From Deltaproteobacteria bacterium HGW-Deltaproteobacteria-12 (GTDB lineage: Bacteria > Desulfobacterota > Syntrophia > Syntrophales > Smithellaceae), in the NCBI GenBank assembly GCA_002840565.1, contig PHBK01000036.1, positions 1-33,723 on the forward strand: a stretch of DNA of 33,723 nucleotides. Direction: 5' to 3'. The notes below the pieces were generated by a model, which saw nothing but the letters and a program-made list of their open reading frames with translations, was not told the origin of the DNA and did no database searches. Shown piece by piece: positions 8,321 to 17,803 of the stretch. Position 1 is the first letter of the stretch. Every line of letters starts with the position of its first letter. Position numbers and translations under genes: made by a program.

Positions 8321-9670
8321 TCATCTTACTTTCAGACCCTCATCAAGATAACGAATAATGGGGAAAAGGAAAAACTCAATGACTCTCCTTTTCCCCACGT
8401 TCACTTCGGCCATGACCGACATTCCCGGCTTTATCTTATGCACATCACCGCTTTTTGTTATCAATGTTTCCGCCTGCATTTTTAACCGCACCGGATAACC
8501 GCCGGATTTATTTTCTGCATCGCTGCTTTCACTTTTGTCCTTCTCTTTGCCGCCTTCCATGCTGTAAGGATTAACAACCTCCACGATGCCGGCGATTGTT
8601 CCGTACTTCTGAAAATCAAAAGCATCTACCTTGATCACACACTGCTGCCCTTCCCTGACATAGCCGATATCCTTATTCATCACGATGGCATTAACTTCCA
8701 GCGGGGTGTTTTCCGGTACAATACCGACAACGGGCTGGGCAGTAGTAACAACAGCACCGACCGTCTTTACCGGCAGCAAATGAATATAGCCGTTAACTGG
8801 CGATGCTATAAACCTTTTTCCCTGTTTAAACTTCAGGCTGCTGACTTCCGCTTTCAGCGAGTTTCTGCTTTGGAAATGTGTGTCATATTCGGAGAGAAGT
8901 TTCTCCCGGAAGATGCTTTTAAATGTTTTCATTTCGTCTTTAATTCTGTTTAATTTCACAGCTAATTGCTCAGCCTGACCTCTTTTGGTGTCTCTTTCCC
9001 GCTCCAGGTTGATTCTTTCCTTCATTTTTTCACGGTAACGGTTGTCTGCAAGAGCTCCTATTTCCACCAGCGTCTTTTGCCTTCGTTCATCTTCAATCGT
9101 AATAACCAGAACTTTATGAATTGTGACGATTTCATCTTGCAAAGATTTCAGGGTGCTTTGCGCTTCCCGATATTCGTTTTCCTTTTCTTTTATCGTCGAA
9201 TTGTAGACTTCCCGCTGCGCATTGTAGTGAGCTGTCTGCGCCTGAATTACTTCCTGAGAGTGCCATTTTCCTTTTGGCGCATAGTCTTTCTCGTCCAGCA
9301 CGGCATTGATTCTATCCAGAGATAGTTGCGAATATTTCAGATTTCTTTCCTTGCCTTCCAGATCAGCTGTATCCACGGAAGGGTCAATTTCCAGAAGGAT
9401 TGCACCTTTCCTGACGTAATCGCCTTCCTTCACATGAATCTTTGTAATGATTCCGGTGTCCAGAGGCTGGATGATCTTGACGTCGCCGATGGGAATAACT
9501 TTCCCACGCGCGGAAACAACCACATCAATCTTCACAAAAATCAATCCCAGGATAGTCACCAGCATGAGAGCGATAATTGCCCATAAAAAATACATTCCCA
9601 GTGGATTGACAGGCCGCTCTTCAATCTCGGCAATTATCGGCTTAAAAGCATGATAGTCGTTATTACTCAT
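8321..9670 (-). CDS. Type I secretion membrane fusion protein (HlyD family)
   Basis: The 449-residue periplasmic adaptor has a short cytoplasmic N-terminus and one transmembrane helix at about residues 27-47. The first lipoyl half-motif (VKIIQPLDTGIITKIHVKEGDYVRKG) comes next. A long coiled coil spans about 105-270, then the second lipoyl half (FIASPVNGYIHLL) and a C-terminal beta-barrel. It links the ABC exporter to TolC and contacts the substrate. Its start codon overlaps the stop of the ABC gene by 4 nt (ATGA), so the two are translationally coupled. A charged, serine-rich insert (KEKDKSESSDAENKSGG) sits in the distal barrel domain and may be species-specific. Confidence 0.92.
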   Translation of the reverse strand: MSNNDYHAFKPIIAEIEERPVNPLGMYFLWAIIALMLVTILGLIFVKIDVVVSARGKVIPIGDVKIIQPLDTGIITKIHVKEGDYVRKGAILLEIDPSVDTADLEGKERNLKYSQLSLDRINAVLDEKDYAPKGKWHSQEVIQAQTAHYNAQREVYNSTIKEKENEYREAQSTLKSLQDEIVTIHKVLVITIEDERRQKTLVEIGALADNRYREKMKERINLERERDTKRGQAEQLAVKLNRIKDEMKTFKSIFREKLLSEYDTHFQSRNSLKAEVSSLKFKQGKRFIASPVNGYIHLLPVKTVGAVVTTAQPVVGIVPENTPLEVNAIVMNKDIGYVREGQQCVIKVDAFDFQKYGTIAGIVEVVNPYSMEGGKEKDKSESSDAENKSGGYPVRLKMQAETLITKSGDVHKIKPGMSVMAEVNVGKRRVIEFFLFPIIRYLDEGLKVR

Positions 9671-11769
9671 CTGAGGCGATTCTCCGCTTGTTGTTTATAG
9701 AGATAGGCATATAGTCCGTTTTGCTGCATAAGCGACGCGTGCGTACCTGTCTCTACAATTTTGCCTCTATCAATTACAATGACTAGATCACAATCGCGCA
9801 TGACCGCCAGCCTGTGTGCAATGAATATTACTGTTCGGCCTTTGCGAATTAAATGGAGGTTTTGCTGAATGACTTTATCCGATTCGTAATCCAGCGCGCT
9901 GGTTGCTTCGTCAAAAATCAAAATGTTGGGATTCATAATTAGGGCGCGGGCAATGGCTATTCTCTGTTTTTGGCCGCCGGATAATGATGAGCCTCTTTCT
10001 TCAACGTAAGTGTCGTAGCCCAGCGGCATTTCGGAAATAAAATCGTGCGCACCGGCAATACGTGCCACCTGGATAATGCGTTCCATGTTGGCATCGGGCG
10101 CCGCAAGGGCGATATTATCGCGGATTGTGCCGCTGAAAAGGAAACATTCCTGAAGAACAACACCGGTACGATAACGGAGAAATAAAGGATCCATGTGTCG
10201 AATATCCACACCGTCTATCAATATTGTGCCTTCCACCGGCAGGTAAAGTCGCTGGATTAATTTGGCGATCGTGCTTTTCCCGGAGCCGCTCCGTCCGACA
10301 ATCCCGATCATCATGCCGGCGCTGATTTTAAAGCCGACATTTTCCAGAACCAGCGGACTTTCCGGCGCATAGCGAAAGAAAACATTATCGGCAACAATTT
10401 CCCCCTTCAATTGTTTTACAGTGATTGCTCCGCCCGCAACCTCCGGCGGTGTATTGATAATGTCGCCGATTCTGTCGAGTGAGAGTTTCGCCTGTTGAAA
10501 ATCCTGCCACATATGCACTAAACGGAGAATAGGTCCGCTCAATTGCGAGGCAAACATCTGAAAGGCAATAAGCTGGCCGACGCTCATGCTTTTATTAAAG
10601 ACAAGGCTCACGCCGAAATATATTACGGCCAGCGTCATAATTTTTTGCAACGCCTGCGAAGATGATACTGCCACGTTCCCCAGATTGGAAAGCTTGAATG
10701 CCGAAAGAATATAAGCGCCCAGGCTCTTTTCCCAATCTTTAATCATTTTCCCTTCAATGGCCAATGACTTCACCGTTTGAATGCCGGTGATGGATTCCAC
10801 AAGAAAGGAATAGTTAGCTGCGCCTTTCTGAAATTTTTCATCAAGCCGCGTTTTAATCATCGGGGTTGCCACAAATGATATTAAGGCTATCGCCAGTACA
10901 AAACATAAAACAATTAAAGTCAGATAGCTGCTGTAAATCGCCATAATGACAATGAATACTACTGAAAACACTGTATCGAGCAACACTGTCAGCGAGATAT
11001 TCGTCATGAACTGGCGTAAATTTTCCAGTTCGCGGACCCGGGCAATAATATTGCCGACTTTCCTGGTTTCGAAATAGCGGAAAGGCAAAGACAGCAGATG
11101 ACGGTAAACTTTGGCGCCGAGGCTGGCATCCACCTTATTGGCAGTATGATAAAGCAAATAGTTGCGCATCAGATTCATGATTGTATCGAAAACCAGAATG
11201 ATCATGAAAGCGCCGGCAACCACTTCCAGCGTAGTGAGCGCATGATGGGCCAGAACTTTGTCAATAATCACCTGAATAAAAAGAGGAGTAACCAGACCGA
11301 ATAGCTGAATAAAAAACGATGCCATAATTACGGCGGTAAAAACCGGCCGATGTTTGTAGAATTCCTTTAAAAGCCATTTCATGTTCAAAAATAATTCCGT
11401 TTTGGTAAACCGCGGATACAAAGCAATGGCTTCTCCGCTCCAGAATTGCCGGAATTCCGGCTCCGGCATTTCGCGAAGCTTTTTCTCTTTGCAGTCAAAA
11501 ATAACTATTTTTTCATCTTTTCTGCCGATAAGTATGTGAAATTCATTGCTGGCCGTAAGGAAAATCATGGGTTGTGGATATTTCAGAAGCGCTTCTATAG
11601 ATTTTAATTTTTTCAGGCGCGACCGAATGCCATGATCTCTAAGAATCCGCACGACTTCTTCTTTTGTCAGCTCGCCCTCGACAAAGTAGCGCCTTTGCAC
11701 GCAGGGGATATCGATGTTAACGGAATGTATTTTCGATACTACCTCAATACTTACAAGCCCAGTCTCCAT
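9667..11769 (-). CDS. Type I secretion ABC exporter, HlyB type with degenerate C39 domain
   Basis: The protein has about 700 residues. Residues 1-120 form a C39 peptidase-like domain that aligns with HlyB. The peptidase His (EFHILIG) and Asp (IFDCKE) regions remain, but no catalytic Cys is present where C39 proteases carry it, so it should bind rather than cleave its substrate. Six transmembrane helices follow at about 155-430. The ATPase has Walker A GRSGSGKST, the ABC signature LSGGQKQR, and Walker B ILIFDEATSALD with the H-loop in FIAHRLA. I chose the ATG at 11769; the frame also offers a GTG at 11778. Either start overlaps the end of the TolC gene. It exports the RTX protein encoded upstream. 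Confidence 0.94.
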   Translation of the reverse strand: METGLVSIEVVSKIHSVNIDIPCVQRRYFVEGELTKEEVVRILRDHGIRSRLKKLKSIEALLKYPQPMIFLTASNEFHILIGRKDEKIVIFDCKEKKLREMPEPEFRQFWSGEAIALYPRFTKTELFLNMKWLLKEFYKHRPVFTAVIMASFFIQLFGLVTPLFIQVIIDKVLAHHALTTLEVVAGAFMIILVFDTIMNLMRNYLLYHTANKVDASLGAKVYRHLLSLPFRYFETRKVGNIIARVRELENLRQFMTNISLTVLLDTVFSVVFIVIMAIYSSYLTLIVLCFVLAIALISFVATPMIKTRLDEKFQKGAANYSFLVESITGIQTVKSLAIEGKMIKDWEKSLGAYILSAFKLSNLGNVAVSSSQALQKIMTLAVIYFGVSLVFNKSMSVGQLIAFQMFASQLSGPILRLVHMWQDFQQAKLSLDRIGDIINTPPEVAGGAITVKQLKGEIVADNVFFRYAPESPLVLENVGFKISAGMMIGIVGRSGSGKSTIAKLIQRLYLPVEGTILIDGVDIRHMDPLFLRYRTGVVLQECFLFSGTIRDNIALAAPDANMERIIQVARIAGAHDFISEMPLGYDTYVEERGSSLSGGQKQRIAIARALIMNPNILIFDEATSALDYESDKVIQQNLHLIRKGRTVIFIAHRLAVMRDCDLVIVIDRGKIVETGTHASLMQQNGLYAYLYKQQAENRLR

Positions 11770-13108
11770 AATGATCACTCATAAATTGTTTATAGTTGAT
11801 CTCCAGCGCTAAATGCTTTTCATATATTGATAAGGAATTCCTGAGCACCTGATAATCGCGTTCCACAGCTAATGCATTTTTTTCCAAATCCATAAGGTCA
11901 AGACTGCTTCTCTCTCCCAGAAGATGAGCTTTCCTGTTGATGATCATTATTTTTCCGTATTGTTCGTTCAATTTTTTATAATGATGATAAGTTTTCTTAA
12001 GTTCATCGTAACCTGCCAGCAATGTTTTAATGTCCTTATTCTTTTCAGCGTAAGTTACCCAAACGCTTTCTTCCTGCTTGCGGACTTCATGAATATTCCT
12101 TTGCCGCTCCCATTTGCGGATCCCGCCATCAAAGAGCGGAAGGCTAATCAAAATGCCGGCGCTGTATCCTGCCTGTCGCACATCATTAAAAGTAGTTTCC
12201 ATGTTATTAGGGTTGGCATTGTATAAATCATAACGCGCATACAGTGAAATATCCGGTAGAAAGTTATTGGCCGCTGATTTTTGTTTTGAGCGGACTGCTT
12301 CGAGTTCCCTGAGGCGGGTTTGATATTCCGGCGTCGCTAAAATAACTTCTATTCCATCTGTCATTGATAACTGCCCTTGAGGCGACAATTGGCTAACTTC
12401 CGTATCTCCGGTATAGATTTTCCCCGTGTAGTTGCCCAGATTGACAGAACATTCTTTGATTTCTTTCTTGATTTTGGAAATTTCCTTCTCCATATTGACA
12501 GCGTCTGATTGGGCTTTCAGTACATCTTCATAAGAAAATTGGCCCAGCACCATCGCCTGTTCTTTTAGTTTGGTGATGCCATGAAGCCTGCGGAGAATGT
12601 CAACGGAATATTTTAATTTGATTTTTCCTTCGGCCATCGCACCGAAGATTTCCGTTACATCCCTGATCATTTTCTTGGCTGTTGTTTCACAATTATGTAC
12701 ATTAGAATCGCGTATCTTCTCATAGTATTGCGCCTCATATCTTTTTTTATACCAATGTGAAATATAGTATTGACCGGATAATGAAACGGCAGCACGCCAG
12801 GCACTCTGATTGCCGCCCACAACTTCGTTGCCGATGGTGTCAATCGTTTGTTGATTTCGATTATCCAGGTTTTCGTATCTTTCAATGCGGCTATTGATAT
12901 TTATTGCCGGATACAGCTCGGCACGACTACCCTTATATTGAGCATTGGCAATATTTACTTCTTCCATCCTTACCCGAAGGTTGGCGGAGTGATTGATGCC
13001 GTCTCTAATCGCGGAAACGTAGGTAAGGGACTCAGCAAAACAAGACTTATTGGCTATAATTATTGCATAAGAAAAAAACATTAAGATAAGTGATAAATAC
13101 CGAAACAT
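11744..13108 (-). CDS. TolC-family outer membrane efflux protein
   Basis: The 454-residue protein starts with a signal peptide (YLSLILMFFSYAIIIANKSCFA). It shows two repeats rich in long amphipathic helices, as in TolC. Typical segments are NLRVRMEEVNIANAQYKGSRAELYP near the start of repeat 1 and the equivalent AVRSKQKSAANNFLPDISLYARYDL in repeat 2, followed by AGILISLPLFDGG. It forms the outer membrane channel of the type I system. Its 3' end overlaps the ABC exporter start by about 26-35 nt. The gap of 427 bp to the RTX gene upstream is the largest in the cluster. Confidence 0.9.
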   Translation of the reverse strand: MFRYLSLILMFFSYAIIIANKSCFAESLTYVSAIRDGINHSANLRVRMEEVNIANAQYKGSRAELYPAININSRIERYENLDNRNQQTIDTIGNEVVGGNQSAWRAAVSLSGQYYISHWYKKRYEAQYYEKIRDSNVHNCETTAKKMIRDVTEIFGAMAEGKIKLKYSVDILRRLHGITKLKEQAMVLGQFSYEDVLKAQSDAVNMEKEISKIKKEIKECSVNLGNYTGKIYTGDTEVSQLSPQGQLSMTDGIEVILATPEYQTRLRELEAVRSKQKSAANNFLPDISLYARYDLYNANPNNMETTFNDVRQAGYSAGILISLPLFDGGIRKWERQRNIHEVRKQEESVWVTYAEKNKDIKTLLAGYDELKKTYHHYKKLNEQYGKIMIINRKAHLLGERSSLDLMDLEKNALAVERDYQVLRNSLSIYEKHLALEINYKQFMSDHYGDWACKY

Positions 13109-13149
13109 TAAAATATGGTTTCCTTTGAAAACCGTTTTATTAATCAGAT

Positions 13150-13494
13150 TTATCGCGATAAATATTTATTTGTAACAACAATAAAAACATATTGATTGAA
13201 AGCGACGATAATAGAAAAGAAAGAAGTAGCCGAGCAAGAAGCATTTCTTTTACAGGCATCTAATAATTTGATCGGGAATCGGCAATCTTTATGAGGATAA
13301 ACGCAGCACAGAACATGAGTAGCGTGTTTTTCATTTGCATTACAGTAATGCGCCGTCCGCAATGCATATGTGTTAGAAAGCTTAATCATCCAGCACTCCG
13401 GCGATGAATCATAAGGCAGCGAGATAACTAACTTTTGTTTTCCTATCTTTGGCGTGGTCTTTTCGTCTCTCAGCCAAACAGTCACTTGTTCCAT
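13150..13494 (-). CDS. Doubtful 114-residue ORF between RTX and TolC genes
   Basis: The open frame runs in the direction of the operon and ends 41 nt before the TolC start. From the ATG at 13494 it reads MEQVTVWLRDEKTTPKIG, then a Cys-rich middle (YCNANEKHATHVLCCVYPHKDC) and a hydrophobic C-terminus. The ribosome site is poor, and no family is recognised. It could be a small accessory protein or chance coding. It does not look like an HlyC acyltransferase, which is the gene one would hope for here. Confidence 0.25.
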   Translation of the reverse strand: MEQVTVWLRDEKTTPKIGKQKLVISLPYDSSPECWMIKLSNTYALRTAHYCNANEKHATHVLCCVYPHKDCRFPIKLLDACKRNASCSATSFFSIIVAFNQYVFIVVTNKYLSR

Positions 13495-13535
13495 CCACTT
13501 TTTTACAAAAAACAATCAGGGCGTATTCTAAACAC

Positions 13536-16500
13536 CTACTGATGCCAGCTTTGCGCCAGAATACTCTGGTATGTCTGATTACTTATCATCGCATTGAACT
13601 TCTGAATAACATCCATGCCGGAATTGTTGTTGATGCTGCTCATTGTATCGACAATTGTCTGGATATCCTGCCTAGTGACGTAATGACCGTCGGATACTTC
13701 CAGTCTCTCAATGCCGTAATTCGTCTGCTGAAATTCATTGACTATTTTCATATAATTATTAGCATCAACAAAAACATAAAGATCATTGTTCTGCTTGACT
13801 AACACCGGATCGGTTGTTCTTATGTTATTCATCAGCCTCAATGTATCAATATCGCCATTGACGCCGGCTGTTTCATTGATCATATCCTTGCCGTCGGTTC
13901 TTCTCCAAAGGTAGGTATCCGAACCAGTGCCACCAGCAAGGGAATCATTGCCGGCGCCACCATCTATAGTATCGTTACCACCGTTACCGGTAAGAACATT
14001 AACTGCAATGTTGCCGGTTAAAACATTATCCAAACTATTACCGGTACCGTTTCTGGTTGCTGTTCCGATTAAGGTCAGATTTTCCACGTTCAGATTCAAC
14101 GTATAACTAATAGAGCTATATACTGTATCTGTACCTTCATTGGTCCCTTCTGTCACCACATCACCGCTGTTATCGACATAGTAAGTATCGTTACCAAGGC
14201 CACCGCTCATTACATCGGCTCCAGTGCTGCCATTCAGTGTGTCGTTCCCGGCTCCGCCGCTGAGTGTATTAACAGCGCTATTGCCGGTCAATACGTTATC
14301 CAATTCATTGCCGGTTCCATTGATTGCCGACGTACCGGTTAATGTCAGATTCTCAACATCAGCACCCAGTGTATAAATAATAGAACTCATAACTTTATCT
14401 GTTCCTTCATTGGTATTCTCCACAACAACATCGCCAAGATTATCGACATAGTAAACATCATTCCCGAGTCCACCGATCATGGTATCGGCTCCAGTACTGC
14501 CATTCATTGTATCATTACCCGCGCCGCCGCTGAGAGTATTAACCGCACTATTACCGGTCAATACGTTATTCAGTTCATTGCCGATTCCATTGATTGCCGA
14601 CGTACCGGTTAAAATCAGATTTTCCACGTCGGAACCAAGAGTAATACTAACGGAGCTCCGCACTGTATCCGTACCTTCATTAGGATACTCTGTAACAATG
14701 TCATCGATATTATCAACGTAGTATAGGTCATTTCCCAGACCACCTTTCATTGTATCAGCACCAGAACCGCCGGAAAGAGTATTATTGGCATTGTTACCAA
14801 GGAGTATATTATTTAATGTGTTACCGGTACCATTAATTGCTGCCGTTCCAGTTAATGTGAGATTTTCCACATTAGCAGTCAAGGTATAGGTGATCGAACT
14901 TAGAACTGTATCCGCACCTTCATTAGCGTTTTCCGACACTTTGTCTCCGGTGTTATCCACATAATAAACATCATTTCCGCCGCCTCCTGATAAATGGTCG
15001 CTCCCTGCTCCGCCATCGATGGTATCATTTCCATACCTGCCATAAATAGTATCGTTCCCCGTTCGAATATTATTGCCATGCATGCTTGATGTCAAAACAT
15101 CATCTCCGGAACCGCCGTCAAGCCTGTCGCTTCCCATATAAGATCCAAACAGGCTGTCGTTACCGTCGCCGCCCAGCAAGATATTGCTGCCGATACCGGA
15201 TTGGTCGGCGTATAAAATATCGTTGCCTGTTCCACCATCGAGGGTGTCATTGCCAGAACCACCATACAGAGTGTCATTGCCCCCTAAACCATAAACAACA
15301 TTGTCATGACCATTTATCACCACACCATTAAGGTTATCATCACCTTCAGTACCAGTAATGGGTAAGATTTCTGCCCGGCTGTCAATATCTGCTGAACTTA
15401 GCGCCGTTCCATCCGCATAAGCGAAACGGTCAACCTGATAATACTCATGAGCAAACCAATTCTTGATTGTTAACGTCTCACCCGTATCCTTGATCCTTAA
15501 AATAAGATCGCCGCCCTCATTTAGACCCTTGCCAATATAATCAAACGAATCCGCCACCAATCCCGCCCCAAATTGAACAGTATCCATCCCGTTCGGATTT
15601 GCCACCCCCCAGTAGTAATAAGCAAGGTCACGCTGTATAGTATCATTGTCCGAGCCGCGCTCATAAATGAAAACATCATTTCCGCCGCCTCCTGATAAAT
15701 GGTCGCTCCCTGCTCCGCCATCGATGGTATCATTTCCATACCTGCCATAAATAGTATCGTTCCCCGTTCCGTCAAGCCTGTCGCTTCCCATGTAAGATCC
15801 AAACAGGCTGTCGTTACCGTCGCCGCCCAGCAAGATATTGTTGCCGCTTCCGGATTGGTCGGCGTATAAAATATCGTTGCCTTTGCCGCCATAGAGGACA
15901 TCATTACCAGCAATACTCAATATATTATCGTTCCCGTCACCGCCAGCGATCGCATCATCATTAGCAGTATCACTTAATGTGTCGCCCCCTGTATCGCCCA
16001 CAATCAAATATTTGTTTAATGAATTGATAATAAAACACTGGTCAGCGTCAGCGCCACTGAGCATGTCATTTTTGAAACTCTCATAATACCATGTGGTATT
16101 ATTTTCGCCCTCAAGTCCACCTACTGCCCGGACAAATTCCGCAAGGGCAAATTTCCCTTCCAATGAATTTGCTGCAATCAGTTGCTGAAAGTAGGTAGCG
16201 GCGGCGCTTAAATCGCCTGTAACGCTTTGGGTATTTTCATTCCAATTGTAGGTAATTTTATCAAAAGCATCCTTAAGGTGAGTTTGCATCATGAGCTCGC
16301 CATAGAGCATATCAAACAGGATTTGATATGCCTGATTTAAAAACAGCACGGCATTGACATTTGGATCTGCACCTGTTGTCCCCACAAAGTCCTGCCCCAG
16401 CAATTTTTCCAGAACGGCCAGCCTGCGGGCATCAAACAAGCCGCCGCGGCTGCCGGGATCGATGCCGTCAGAACCTGTCCACTTAAAAAGTATTTGCTCG

Positions 16501-17711
16501 AATGTGCTGTTGCGGATATTTGCCGCTGAAGAAATGATTGGAGTTGTACCGCCCGCAGTAGCTAATACCACGGCATCCGTTTGTGCGACAAATAGTTCTA
16601 CCAAATCCTGTAAACCACCGCTGGTATCTCTCACCATTGACTGCTGCAAATCATAAACATTCCCATAACCATGGATATCCGGCAGTGCGGCTATTTCTGC
16701 CGGTACTTCCAGCCACTCTTCCGGTATAGTATAGGCAGTGTCACGCTGAAGAAGAAATCCGCCCATCTGGCCGGACGAGTTGTCGGATTTCTCATACGTG
16801 CCTGCCTGTATTTGAGTGTTGCCTTTGCCATCGGAAATATTAGTAGAGGTGTAACCAGTGTTCAGGGCAGTAATCCCCAGTTCACTGAGTGTCTTTAATT
16901 CATCCGCCGTTGAGTATCCGTCTCCATCAATGTCTTGCCACACTTTTAACTGCGCAAACGCCGAATCATTGGCATCAATCTTCCCATCACTATTAATATC
17001 CAGATCGGCCAGCGCCTGGAAACTGCCGGCTGCCTTCTGGCCGTTAGATAATAATGTCTGATCACCAAATAACTCGCCACCGTTATTGATGATGCCATCG
17101 TTATTTATATCCCTGACCAGCAGACCATCATCGCCTGATACCCAGCCTGTTCTCTCGGCAAATCCGTTCCCGTCATGATCGAAGAAAGCTCCATCCGCGG
17201 AAGTAACGGTTTCAAGCCCATCACCGTCAAGGTCAAGAATGAGAGGGTCATAACGGGGAGGGGTGGCATCAGCACCTAAACGAAAACGATCTAAAATCAT
17301 ACCTATACTTGTACCGATACCGATACCTAAATTGATACCTCCAGGAATCCCAATTTCATCGAGTAAAATACCTACGAATGCACCAAGAGCTGCATTCTTA
17401 TATTTTGCTGCATTAGACGGATCAGTACAAGAGGGATCACTATACGGATCATAATTTATCAAATCACGTATTAAATCCAAATCAGCTTTTATTAGATCAC
17501 CCGAACTATTACTGTGATCATACGCCATATCATGATAACGAAATATTTCATCAAGGCCATCTTTAGGTTGGTAATAATACCTCTGTGTATTGCCATCTGC
17601 ATCTTTATACAATGAACCATCCGGATTCCTTCTTTCTCCACTGTGCTCAGGTCCACCATATTCCCCATATTCGAAATGATGAGGTAACCTTACTCTTATC
17701 CTTATTGCCAT
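13536..17711 (-). CDS. Secreted RTX protein with phospholipase-A2-like N-terminus
   Basis: The protein has 1391 residues from the ATG at 17711, which has AGAGGAGA just before it. Residues 1-85 contain FEYGEYGGPEHSG, like a Ca-binding loop, then RYHDMAYDH (H60, D61, Y64) and KADLDLI (D77). The HDxxY plus downstream AD..LI pattern resembles secreted and parvovirus-type phospholipase A2. Residues 155-290 carry EF-hand-like loops (DLDGDG, DINNDGIINNGGE, DINSDGKIDAND, DIDGDG). A helical linker spans 335-570. About 570-1270 is an RTX beta-roll of GGxGNDxL nonapeptides, an HCBP-related segment (about 705-770), and four to five longer repeats with YYVDNxGD and VENLTLTGT. The C-terminal 120 residues should hold the uncleaved type I secretion signal. 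Export is by the TolC/ABC/HlyD set downstream. Confidence 0.92.
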   Translation of the reverse strand: MAIRIRVRLPHHFEYGEYGGPEHSGERRNPDGSLYKDADGNTQRYYYQPKDGLDEIFRYHDMAYDHSNSSGDLIKADLDLIRDLINYDPYSDPSCTDPSNAAKYKNAALGAFVGILLDEIGIPGGINLGIGIGTSIGMILDRFRLGADATPPRYDPLILDLDGDGLETVTSADGAFFDHDGNGFAERTGWVSGDDGLLVRDINNDGIINNGGELFGDQTLLSNGQKAAGSFQALADLDINSDGKIDANDSAFAQLKVWQDIDGDGYSTADELKTLSELGITALNTGYTSTNISDGKGNTQIQAGTYEKSDNSSGQMGGFLLQRDTAYTIPEEWLEVPAEIAALPDIHGYGNVYDLQQSMVRDTSGGLQDLVELFVAQTDAVVLATAGGTTPIISSAANIRNSTFEQILFKWTGSDGIDPGSRGGLFDARRLAVLEKLLGQDFVGTTGADPNVNAVLFLNQAYQILFDMLYGELMMQTHLKDAFDKITYNWNENTQSVTGDLSAAATYFQQLIAANSLEGKFALAEFVRAVGGLEGENNTTWYYESFKNDMLSGADADQCFIINSLNKYLIVGDTGGDTLSDTANDDAIAGGDGNDNILSIAGNDVLYGGKGNDILYADQSGSGNNILLGGDGNDSLFGSYMGSDRLDGTGNDTIYGRYGNDTIDGGAGSDHLSGGGGNDVFIYERGSDNDTIQRDLAYYYWGVANPNGMDTVQFGAGLVADSFDYIGKGLNEGGDLILRIKDTGETLTIKNWFAHEYYQVDRFAYADGTALSSADIDSRAEILPITGTEGDDNLNGVVINGHDNVVYGLGGNDTLYGGSGNDTLDGGTGNDILYADQSGIGSNILLGGDGNDSLFGSYMGSDRLDGGSGDDVLTSSMHGNNIRTGNDTIYGRYGNDTIDGGAGSDHLSGGGGNDVYYVDNTGDKVSENANEGADTVLSSITYTLTANVENLTLTGTAAINGTGNTLNNILLGNNANNTLSGGSGADTMKGGLGNDLYYVDNIDDIVTEYPNEGTDTVRSSVSITLGSDVENLILTGTSAINGIGNELNNVLTGNSAVNTLSGGAGNDTMNGSTGADTMIGGLGNDVYYVDNLGDVVVENTNEGTDKVMSSIIYTLGADVENLTLTGTSAINGTGNELDNVLTGNSAVNTLSGGAGNDTLNGSTGADVMSGGLGNDTYYVDNSGDVVTEGTNEGTDTVYSSISYTLNLNVENLTLIGTATRNGTGNSLDNVLTGNIAVNVLTGNGGNDTIDGGAGNDSLAGGTGSDTYLWRRTDGKDMINETAGVNGDIDTLRLMNNIRTTDPVLVKQNNDLYVFVDANNYMKIVNEFQQTNYGIERLEVSDGHYVTRQDIQTIVDTMSSINNNSGMDVIQKFNAMISNQTYQSILAQSWHQ
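14966..15228 (-). repeat. Intragenic direct repeat, copy A (263 bp)
   Basis: This is nearly identical to copy B at 15671-15882, about 0.7 kb away within the RTX gene. It holds 51 bp that are absent from copy B, encoding 17 residues (GSGDDVLTSSMHGNNIR). The first 99 bp match copy B without a difference that I can see. Confidence 0.9.
15671..15882 (-). repeat. Intragenic direct repeat, copy B (212 bp)
   Basis: This is the partner of copy A. It lacks an in-frame 51-bp block, so the protein reads SDRLDGTGNDTIYG where copy A reads SDRLDGGSGDDVL and continues. The few substitutions flanking the block (for example in the ADQSGIGSN / ADQSGSGNN codons) show a recent duplication or gene conversion. 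Confidence 0.9.
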
Positions 17712-17803
17712 AAAGAGTCTCCTCTTTCGTTTCACCGCATGGTTAATTTAACCTCTTTAATACTTCCCTTTTTCCCATCATTACTTTCTTCGATATCACC
17801 CCA

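Noticed and set aside
13150..13494. HlyC-type toxin-activating acyltransferase between RTX and TolC
   Set aside because: The ORF is too short and has none of the acyltransferase features; listed only as doubtful.
13449..13802. 117-residue plus-strand frame
   Set aside because: It is antisense to the conserved C-terminus of the RTX protein.
13900..15900. CRISPR-like periodic repeats
   Set aside because: The periodicity is in frame and encodes RTX nonapeptides and longer beta-roll repeats; the copies are diverged and there are no unique spacers.
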